A stretch of 64,000 bases of DNA from RUG695 sp050943135 (GTDB lineage: Bacteria > Planctomycetota > Planctomycetia > Pirellulales > Thermoguttaceae). The stretch spans positions 38,261 to 102,260 of the forward strand of contig JBMNOP010000011.1 in NCBI GenBank assembly GCA_050943135.1. The letters run 5' to 3'. Each line of letters starts with the position of its first letter. Position 1 is the first letter of the stretch. Shown one piece after another: positions 52,350-58,965 of the stretch. The position numbers and the translations under genes are program-made. The notes under the pieces were generated by a model, which was given only the letters and a program-made list of their open reading frames with translations, searched no databases and was not told where the DNA came from.

Positions 52350-53591
52350 TTAATGGTGTTCCGGACGCTGTTCGGTAATCACCCCGCCGCCGATCAGGCG
52401 GTTTTTCCAGTAGCAGACCAAAGACTGGCCCGGCGCGATACCGTAACGCGGCTCGTCGAGCCGGGCGGTCACGGTCCCGTCGGATCGCGCCGTGAGTTCG
52501 GCTCCGGCCGCGACCGACCGATACCGGATTTTGACCTCGGCGCGAAACGGAACGCCAATCGGTATGGGGGCGAGCCAGTTGGCGCCGGAGGCGGTGACGA
52601 GGGTAGACGCCAGGTCGTCGCGACTTCCCAAGACCACCTCTTTACGCGACGGAACGATCCGCTGAACGAATGTCCGTTCACCGAAACCGATCCCGAGCCC
52701 TTTCCGCTGGCCGACCGTGTACTTTTCGTAGCCGAGATGCCGCCCCAGAACCTCGCCGTGACGCGAAACGAAATTCCCCGCCGTATCGAGGGGACCGGCA
52801 ATCTTTCGGAGAAACGCGGCCGGCGACTCATCCCCCACGAAACAGAGGTCTTGGCTTTCCCGCTTTTTTGCGACCGGAAGACGGGTTTCGGCGGCGATTT
52901 GGCGAACCTGCGGTTTTTCGAGGTCACTCAGCGGGAACCGGATCGTCGCCAGGCGCGCGCGCTCGACGGCGTAAAGTACGTAGGACTGGTCTTTTTGCGG
53001 ATCCCCGCCCCGCAAAAGAACCGGCGTCTCGGGCGACTCGTCGGCAAGCCAGTCCGGTAAGGCGTCGGTCGAAAGACCGGCCCTGAGCCATTCGGCACGC
53101 GTGACCCGTTTTATGTAGTGACCGGTCGCGAACCGATCGAATCCGAACCTTCGGGCCAGGTCGATCAGTTCCCCGAACTTCAATATCCGATTGCACAAGA
53201 CGCAGGGATTCGGCGTCCGACCGGCCAAATATTCTTCCGACCAATCGTCGACCACGCGCCGGAAGAGGGGCGCGGCATCGTAGAGAAAAAAGGGTATCTC
53301 AAGGGCTCGGGCCACACGCAATGCGTCACAGGCATCCCGCGGGAAAGGGAAAAGCTCGGGCGTCCAAAAAACTTCCCGGCCCTCGGGAGCGGAAGACACG
53401 CCGCGTACCGGAATATTTTTATTTTCGGACGACTCGGCCCAAAACCGTTCCGACCCTTCGGCATCGAGCGCGGCCTGATAAGGATGACGCATAAAGACCG
53501 CGGAAGGCGAAAGACCATCCTCTTTCAGCAGGTAGGCGGCCACCGAACTGTCGACGCCCCCGGAAAGGGCGGTCAGAGTTTTCAAAGCCAT
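52350..53591 (-). CDS. mnmA: tRNA-specific 2-thiouridylase
   Basis: MnmA puts sulfur on U34 of tRNAs for Lys, Glu and Gln. The 413-residue product has the ATP loop LSGGVDSSVAAYLL, the first catalytic cysteine in RTPNPCVLCNR, KDQSYVLY, the second cysteine in ESQDLCFVGD and the C-terminal barrel (KYTVGQRKGLGIG). Compared with E. coli MnmA it has about 35 extra residues after the ATP loop, between AVFMR and DACDALRVA. The upstream frame is open for 38 more codons, but the family start is at ATG 53589-53591. Confidence 0.94.
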   Translation of the reverse strand: MALKTLTALSGGVDSSVAAYLLKEDGLSPSAVFMRHPYQAALDAEGSERFWAESSENKNIPVRGVSSAPEGREVFWTPELFPFPRDACDALRVARALEIPFFLYDAAPLFRRVVDDWSEEYLAGRTPNPCVLCNRILKFGELIDLARRFGFDRFATGHYIKRVTRAEWLRAGLSTDALPDWLADESPETPVLLRGGDPQKDQSYVLYAVERARLATIRFPLSDLEKPQVRQIAAETRLPVAKKRESQDLCFVGDESPAAFLRKIAGPLDTAGNFVSRHGEVLGRHLGYEKYTVGQRKGLGIGFGERTFVQRIVPSRKEVVLGSRDDLASTLVTASGANWLAPIPIGVPFRAEVKIRYRSVAAGAELTARSDGTVTARLDEPRYGIAPGQSLVCYWKNRLIGGGVITEQRPEHH

Positions 53592-53714
53592 AGAAAATCG
53601 ACGATCATCCTTTATCTTGCAAAATCGATTGTCCGGCGAGGGATATCGTTCTCGGACGAATCGCCCGAACCCCCGCCAAAGCGCCGCCTCGTGCCACTCT
53701 GCCAAACCGCGCCT

Positions 53715-53742
53715 ATTCTACCACTTTTTGCGAATCCGACAA
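53715..53742 (-). promoter_or_regulatory. Promoter of mnmA operon
   Basis: On the minus strand TTGTCG (53737-53742), 16-bp spacer, TAGAAT (53715-53720). It is back to back with the promoter of the DUF1080 gene. Confidence 0.6.
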
Positions 53743-53760
53743 GTTTTATCGGCCCGATTG

Positions 53761-53788
53761 TTGTTTCGGAAAGAAAAGCCGTTAAAAT
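53761..53788 (+). promoter_or_regulatory. Promoter of first DUF1080 gene
   Basis: TTGTTT (53761-53766), 16-bp spacer, TAAAAT (53783-53788), about 65 bp before the start codon. Confidence 0.55.
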
Positions 53789-53853
53789 GGGGAAAGCCAA
53801 AACGGTCCCCCGCCGCGTGGCGGATTCACATTGAGAGAAAGTTTGGAGCAGTT

Positions 53854-54663
53854 ATGAAGTTTCGTATTTTATCGCTGGCTGCGGTCTTCGCGCTGGCCTC
53901 GGCGGCGCTGGCCCAAGATTTTCGGGTCGCCGACTACAAAACGGGTATCGGTTGGAAAGAGCCCCCGCTCGTCAGTTCCGACGCGGTTCTGACCCCGCCG
54001 CCGAGCGACGCCATCGTCCTCTTTGACGGGAAAAATCTGGACGCCTGGGAAGGCGCCGAGTGGGATGTAACCGACGGCGTGATGACCGTCACCCCGGGTT
54101 CCGGGTCCATCCGTACCAAGCAGAAGTTCGGCAGTATCCAACTTCATTTGGAATTCGCCACCCCCCCTCTTCGCCTCGACGAGGACGGCAATCCGGTCGA
54201 GTTCGGTCAGATGCGCGGCAACAGCGGTCTTTTCTTTATGGATCACTACGAACTGCAAATCCTCGACAGTTACGAGAACACCACCTATTTCGACGGCCAG
54301 TGCGGCTCGATTTATAAACAGCTCCCCCCGATGGTAAACGTCTCGAAAGCGCCGGGCGAGTGGCAGAGTTACGATGTGATCTTCCATCGTCCGATCTTTC
54401 GGGTTGAAAACGACCAAATCGCCGAAGTGGTTCGTCCGGCGACCATCACCGCCTTCCAGAACGGCGTGTTGATCGTTGACAACTGGGCGATTAAGGGTGA
54501 CACCTACTACCACATTCCGCCGCACTACAACCTTCATGGCGACAAAGAACCGATCCAGCTTCAGGATCATGGCAATCCGATGAAGTTCCGGAACATCTGG
54601 GTGCGCGAGATTCCGGACGCCACGGTGGTTCCGCCGCAAGTACAACTCGAACACTATGAGTGA
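53854..54663 (+). CDS. Secreted DUF1080 (3-keto-disaccharide hydrolase-like) protein
   Basis: The 269-residue protein has a signal peptide (MKFRILSLAAVFALASAALA) and one DUF1080 domain, a concanavalin-like jelly roll common in planctomycetes and assigned to 3-keto-sugar hydrolysis in some members. Visible landmarks are IVLFDGKNLDAWEG, GNSGLFFMDHYELQILDSY and the C-terminal IQLQDHGNPMKFRNIWVRE. ATG 53854 has GGAG five bases before it. kdsB starts 6 bp after its stop, so the two are probably cotranscribed although their functions look unrelated. Confidence 0.9.
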   Translation: MKFRILSLAAVFALASAALAQDFRVADYKTGIGWKEPPLVSSDAVLTPPPSDAIVLFDGKNLDAWEGAEWDVTDGVMTVTPGSGSIRTKQKFGSIQLHLEFATPPLRLDEDGNPVEFGQMRGNSGLFFMDHYELQILDSYENTTYFDGQCGSIYKQLPPMVNVSKAPGEWQSYDVIFHRPIFRVENDQIAEVVRPATITAFQNGVLIVDNWAIKGDTYYHIPPHYNLHGDKEPIQLQDHGNPMKFRNIWVREIPDATVVPPQVQLEHYE

Positions 54664-54669
54664 TTCGAC

Positions 54670-55419
54670 GTGAAAAACGTCATCATCATCCCCGCCCGCC
54701 TCGCCTCGACACGCCTTCCGGGCAAACTCCTTCTGGCCGAGACGGGCAAACCGTTGATTCGCCATACCTACGAGGCCGCCACACGAAGCCGTTTGGCCGA
54801 CCGGGTGATCGTCGCGTGCGATCACCCGTCGATCTTCAACACCGTGCGCGGTTTCGGCGGCGAGGCGGTAATGACCGACCCCGAGTCTCCTTCGGGAACC
54901 GATCGGGTCGCTCAGGCCGCGGCCTCGATCCCGGACGCCGAGATCATTGTCAATCTCCAGGGCGACGAACCGACCCTTTCGGGCGAGGCAATCGACAAGC
55001 TTTTTCGTCTCCTTCAAGAACGGCCCGAGGCCGAAATGGCGACGCTGGCCGCGCCAATCCGGTGCGCCGCATCGGTCGACGACCCGGCCTGTGTTAAGGT
55101 CGTTTTCGACAAGACGGGGCGTGCGCTCTGGTTCAGCCGGAGCGTGATCCCCTACCCGCGTACCCGTTCCGACACCTTTTTAGCCGACACACCCCCGCTT
55201 TACTTTCAGCATATCGGGATCTACGCCTATCGGCGTGAGTTTCTCCTGTCGTTCCAATCGTTGCCGCAGGCTCTTTACGAAAAGACCGAGGGGCTCGAAC
55301 AGCTCCGCGTCCTATACGAGGGGAAGACGATCCTGGTCGAAACCGTTCGGGAAACCCCGATCGGAATCGATACGCCCGAAGATTACGCCCGATTCGTGAA
55401 AATGTTCGCGGACCGCTGA
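54670..55419 (+). CDS. kdsB: CMP-Kdo synthetase (3-deoxy-manno-octulosonate cytidylyltransferase)
   Basis: KdsB activates Kdo with CTP for lipopolysaccharide core synthesis. The 249-residue product shows IIPARLASTRLPGKLL, VACDH, MTDPESPSGTDRVAQAA, NLQGDEPTL, YFQHIGIYAYRREFL and the ending IGIDTPEDYARF. The start is GTG. Its presence implies an outer membrane with Kdo-containing LPS. No other Kdo gene is in the window. Confidence 0.95.
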   Translation: MKNVIIIPARLASTRLPGKLLLAETGKPLIRHTYEAATRSRLADRVIVACDHPSIFNTVRGFGGEAVMTDPESPSGTDRVAQAAASIPDAEIIVNLQGDEPTLSGEAIDKLFRLLQERPEAEMATLAAPIRCAASVDDPACVKVVFDKTGRALWFSRSVIPYPRTRSDTFLADTPPLYFQHIGIYAYRREFLLSFQSLPQALYEKTEGLEQLRVLYEGKTILVETVRETPIGIDTPEDYARFVKMFADR

Positions 55420-55440
55420 TTTTTCTCTTCCCTTTTTTGG

Positions 55441-55476
55441 GGGGAGGAGTATAATAGATTATGCTCCCCTCGTTTT
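55441..55476 (+). terminator. Possible terminator of kdsB
   Basis: GGGGAG (55441-55446) pairs with CTCCCC (55464-55469) around an AT-rich bulged stem, followed by CGTTTT. The stem is interrupted, so this is a moderate candidate. Confidence 0.5.
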
Positions 55477-55613
55477 CCGCTGAAGATCACATTTAGCGTG
55501 GATGGGAAACACCAAGGCCTGTACATGTGTACGCCGGTTTCTCGATCCGTCTCGCAGCGACGATTCTGTCGCGAAAACGTAGGGGGGTTTTTTGGAAAAT
55601 TTCCCGGAAAAGA

Positions 55614-55642
55614 TTGTTTTCATTCCGTTTCCCTGCTATAAT
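55614..55642 (+). promoter_or_regulatory. Extended -10 promoter of the zinc-ribbon gene
   Basis: TTGTTT (55614-55619), 17-bp spacer and an extended -10 TGCTATAAT with the hexamer at 55637-55642. The predicted leader is about 43 nt. Confidence 0.65.
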
Positions 55643-55691
55643 TTCCCTTGGACTCACTGGTGATTCCTACCCTTGCGTCAAGGAAACTGCT

Positions 55692-56057
55692 ATGTCGACA
55701 AAAATTAAAGTAACATGCCCGAACGGTCACAGACTTGCGGCCGACGAGCGTAAGGCGGGGAAAACGGTCGCATGCCCCGTATGCGGTGTCAAACTAACGA
55801 TTCCGGTTCCGGAGAATCGGAAGTATACCGACAGCGCGGTTCTGCGCATTCTCGGTCTGACCGACGAGCTGCGTAAAGCCGCGGCCGGTCAACCGACGCG
55901 TTACGATAAACTTGACCAAGGGAGCGACTTGCTTCTCGGCGCCCGCGCCAAAGAGCGGACGCGTAACACACAGATCTGCCCCCAATGCGACTGGGAGATC
56001 GACGCGGGCTACAGGGTCTGTCCGCACTGCCACTTCTATCTGACCGGAAAAAAATAG
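55692..56057 (+). CDS. Small protein with two zinc ribbons
   Basis: The 121-residue protein has a CxxxH/CxxC-type knuckle pair at each end: CPNGH with CPVC near the N-terminus (about 9-35) and CPQC with CPHC at the C-terminus (about 97-115). A helical linker containing LRILGLTDELRKAAAG lies between them. This layout is frequent in planctomycete hypothetical proteins. The ribbons suggest binding to nucleic acid or protein, but no function is known. ATG 55692 has AGGAA six bases before it, and the gene has its own promoter. Confidence 0.8.
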   Translation: MSTKIKVTCPNGHRLAADERKAGKTVACPVCGVKLTIPVPENRKYTDSAVLRILGLTDELRKAAAGQPTRYDKLDQGSDLLLGARAKERTRNTQICPQCDWEIDAGYRVCPHCHFYLTGKK

Positions 56058-56766
56058 TCCCAGGGGGTCGGCCGACGAACAGACGTAGGCGTGTGTGACC
56101 CTGTAAAGAGTTGTGAGGAAAAGAACGGGCCGAATCGAGAACTTTTCCTCTCTTGTCGGATGTCGGAATCTTGCCCCACCCTCCGTAACCTTCCGAGATG
56201 CCGCGGCGCTCCGCCGTCTTCTTCTTCGTTTCGCCCGTTTTGATTCTCGATTGTTCCGTTTCGGTTACCCTGCCGACTGTCGCGATCCCGGCCCGGAAAC
56301 TTCCGGATCAATACGCAACGGATTGAGGAATCGATTTACTCCGTTTCGATATTTCATGGGGTAAGGGAATCTTCGCAAAAAGGAAAACCGTTTCTCTTCC
56401 CGCGAATTCCCTATTTTTACCGAATTCCTCCGGTTTAAAGAGAGACGTCCGGGGCGGATTTTGCCGCTTCGAAAATGCGACGAACCGTCCCAAACCGCAA
56501 CAATTCCCATTTTTCCCCGCAAAATCGACAGAAACCTACCGGTTAACGGCAGGTTTATCTCAAAAAAAAACGATTTTTTGGGCCGAGGGGTATTGGCAAG
56601 ATAACTAAACTGAATAAAATAAAGTAAGACAAGTCGAATGAGCCGGCCTTATGGGTTGGCAAAGATACATAAGTTTAGACGTTTATTGTTTCATATCGGT
56701 ATTTATCGATACCGGTTACAAGTTCAAGCGGGTGATTCCCGCATTTAGCTAAAGGAGTTCCTTGCT
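56058..56766. other. Long gene-free region with promoter and structured leader of the Cys-Pro repeat gene
   Basis: The first 500 bp show nothing recognisable. The last 200 bp turn AT-rich and hold a hairpin AAACCT-CCG/CGG-AGGTTT (about 56532-56556), the promoter at 56593-56620, a second TTGGCAAAGATA-like copy near 56655, and two leader hairpins: CGGTAT/ATACCG (56697-56714) and GCGGG/CCCGC (56728-56742). Confidence 0.6.
56593..56620 (+). promoter_or_regulatory. Promoter of the Cys-Pro repeat gene
   Basis: TTGGCA (56593-56598), 16-bp AT-rich spacer, TAAAAT (56615-56620). The leader is about 140 nt with two hairpins and ends in AAAGGAG nine bases before ATG. Confidence 0.65.
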
Positions 56767-57276
56767 ATGAAAAAGTGTGCCCTAGTTGCCGTTTTGGTTG
56801 CTGCCGTTATGGCGGTTGCCACCATTTCCTTCGCCTGTGCCCCGGCTTGCGCCCCGGCCTGTGCTCCGGCCTGTGAGCCGGCTTGTGCCCCGGCCTGTGA
56901 ACCGGCTTGTGCCCCGGTCTGCGCTCCTATCTGCCTGCCGAAGCCCTGCCTGCCGAAGTTCTTCTGCTGCTTCAAACCGGTCTGCGCTCCTGCTTGCGCT
57001 CCGGCCTGCGAACCGGCTTGCGCCCCGGCTTGCGAACCCGCTTGCGAACCGGTAGCCCCGGCTTGCGAACCGGCTGCTCCGGCCTGCGAACCCGCTTGCG
57101 CCCCGGCTTGCGAACCGGCTTGCGCTCCGGTCTGCGCCCCCATCTGCAAACCGATCTGCCTGCCGAAGCCCTGCTTCAAGCCGATCTGCCTGCCCTGCCT
57201 GCCCAAGCTCTGCGTTCCTTGCTGCGCCCCGGCTTGTGCTCCCGCTTGCGCCCCGGCTTGCGCTCCCGCTTGCTGA
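56767..57276 (+). CDS. Secreted cysteine/proline tetrapeptide-repeat protein
   Basis: The 169-residue protein has a signal peptide (MKKCALVAVLVAAVMAVATISFA). The remaining 146 residues are built almost wholly from C-A/E-P-A and related tetrapeptides: I count 36 cysteines, about one residue in four. Two blocks of CAPA/CEPA repeats are each followed by a Lys, Leu and Phe-containing segment (CAPICLPKPC). A third block of four repeats ends with Cys169. There is no lipobox, so signal peptidase I cleavage is expected. Early chemical studies found planctomycete walls to be proteinaceous and rich in proline and cystine, so a disulfide-linked wall protein is a reasonable inference. Metal binding is the alternative. 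Confidence 0.85.
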   Translation: MKKCALVAVLVAAVMAVATISFACAPACAPACAPACEPACAPACEPACAPVCAPICLPKPCLPKFFCCFKPVCAPACAPACEPACAPACEPACEPVAPACEPAAPACEPACAPACEPACAPVCAPICKPICLPKPCFKPICLPCLPKLCVPCCAPACAPACAPACAPAC

Positions 57277-57312
57277 GATTTAGTACTACGGCGTATCACA
57301 CGCACAAAACTT

Positions 57313-57349
57313 AACGCCTTGGAATGGTTCTCCTTCCAAGGCGTTTTTT
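57313..57349 (+). terminator. Terminator of the Cys-Pro repeat gene
   Basis: A perfect 12-bp stem (57313-57324 with 57334-57345), 9-nt loop and a run of six T residues, 36 bp after the stop codon. Confidence 0.92.
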
Positions 57350-57447
57350 ATACACATACGGCCCCGCACCGGTCAAGGAATCTATCGCCGAACGAACCGC
57401 CGAACCGATTTAGATTCTTCCCGAAAACCCCTTCCGATCAGATCGGT

Positions 57448-58965
57448 TCAGCCAACCTTCCCGTGCCGAAAAAAGGAGAGGATCATCTTCCGCTCGCCGC
57501 GGTTAAATCCGAGGAGCCAGAGCGTTCCGACCCAGAGGAACAATGCGCCGAAAACGACGGCTGTCAGCGAACCCCAGGAGGGAACAAGAAAGAACCGGAT
57601 AAGAAGGAACGAGGGAAGAAATGCGACGATCCCAACCAAGACGAACCGTGTATTGCGCAAGAAATAGCGAATCGGGCTCTCCCCAACCTCCCGACAGACC
57701 AGGAGCGGAACCCAAACCCCGTTGACGATGATCGCCGGAAGAACGGTCGCGGCAGCGACCCCCATTTTCCCGTATCCCGCTTTCACGGCGGCGATCGCCA
57801 GCAGAATCCCGACAACCCCCTGCCCGACCGCAAGCGGCGCAAGCATCTGATGGCGCGCCATTGCCTGCAAACAACGGATATTCACGTCGGCAGAGCCGCG
57901 ATAAAGCGCCATACCGGAAACGAGCAAGACCAGGCACGGAAACGCATCGAGATACTCTTCCCCGACCCAGAGCGTGATAAAATCTTTTGCCCAAAAGATC
58001 AGCATCAAGGTCATAAAGACGGCCAGGTAAGTCATCGCCTTATAGGAGAAGACCCGCGTCTTTTCGAAAAGCTCCGTTTCGCCCCGCTGCACCAGATGGG
58101 TAAACCAGTTGGTCTGCCAAAGGGTCAGCTCTTCGGTCAGCGTCACGTAATAACTCGCGAGCGTGACCACGGCCAGATTGTAGTGTGTTACATCGGTCAG
58201 CGAGAGCAACGCGCCGATCACCACCAGGTCGCTCCGACGGATCAGAAGGGTTCCGAGTTGCTGCACAAAGGTAAAGACGGAATATCCGAACAGTTCCCGA
58301 ACCCGGGCTTTCCGAACCCGTTTCGGGGACAGGCGCAAGGGGGGATACGCCGTGCGAAGCAAGAGGGCCAAAACAAGAAAATTCATCAGCGAGACCGCCA
58401 TGCCCCCGGCGGTGATCGCGACGACGCGGCCGCCGAACCACGCGATCAGAAACGTCACCCCGCCGAGAGCCAGTCGGTAAAAGAGAGCAACCGCGCCGGT
58501 CAGCTCTTGGCGCATGACCCCGTTAATCACCCCGGAACAGGCATCGGCAAGTTTCGAGATCGCGAACGCGCCCCCGGCAAAGAGGAGTACCGCCGAGTAG
58601 ACCCGCCCCTCGGTGATCGGGGCAAAACGTGTCGCGATCAGGGCCGCGCCCAGGGCGATCAGCAGAACAACCGCGCCCATTCCGGCAAAGAGAAGAAACG
58701 CCGTACTCGCCGTTTCGTTGAGCCGATCCGGGTCGTTGCGGGAATAGGCCAACGTCACAAAACGCGCCGAGGCGGTCGTCATCCCGAAATCGACCAGCCC
58801 GCACCAGCTCGTAAAAAGACCCGCAAAGACGAATATCGCGTACTCGCGATCTCCCAACACCTTTAAGAGGTAAGGTGTCAGGAAAAGACCGATCAGGATC
58901 GCGGTGGCGTAGACCGCGGCGCGGAGCCCCGCGCCGCTTACAAGGGAACGCAGGTGCTGGTTCAA
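57448..58965 (-). CDS. Polysaccharide flippase-like membrane protein (MOP superfamily)
   Basis: The 505-residue protein has 12 to 14 predicted membrane helices in the Wzx/MATE pattern, starting ILIGLFLTPYLLKVLG, with FWAKDFITLWVGEEY in the second half as in O-antigen flippases. It would move lipid-linked sugars across the inner membrane. The start is a TTG that overlaps the stop of the preceding haem-protein gene by 3 to 4 bp, so it is translationally coupled. No glycosyltransferase is adjacent. Confidence 0.88.
   Translation of the reverse strand: MNQHLRSLVSGAGLRAAVYATAILIGLFLTPYLLKVLGDREYAIFVFAGLFTSWCGLVDFGMTTASARFVTLAYSRNDPDRLNETASTAFLLFAGMGAVVLLIALGAALIATRFAPITEGRVYSAVLLFAGGAFAISKLADACSGVINGVMRQELTGAVALFYRLALGGVTFLIAWFGGRVVAITAGGMAVSLMNFLVLALLLRTAYPPLRLSPKRVRKARVRELFGYSVFTFVQQLGTLLIRRSDLVVIGALLSLTDVTHYNLAVVTLASYYVTLTEELTLWQTNWFTHLVQRGETELFEKTRVFSYKAMTYLAVFMTLMLIFWAKDFITLWVGEEYLDAFPCLVLLVSGMALYRGSADVNIRCLQAMARHQMLAPLAVGQGVVGILLAIAAVKAGYGKMGVAAATVLPAIIVNGVWVPLLVCREVGESPIRYFLRNTRFVLVGIVAFLPSFLLIRFFLVPSWGSLTAVVFGALFLWVGTLWLLGFNRGERKMILSFFRHGKVG

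Noticed and set aside
56767..56838. Lipoprotein signal on the Cys-Pro repeat protein
   Set aside because: Cys24 follows Ser-Phe-Ala, which lacks the Leu/Val/Ile at -3 of a lipobox.
56745..57305. Gln-Ala-Gly repeat protein on the minus strand
   Set aside because: It is the reverse reading of the Cys-Pro repeat gene. The plus strand has the promoter, ribosome site, signal peptide and terminator.
57319..58866. 515-codon open frame on the plus strand
   Set aside because: It is antisense to the flippase gene and starts inside the terminator of the Cys-Pro repeat gene. Its composition (Gln, Arg, His, Asp) is typical of reverse-frame translation of a membrane protein.
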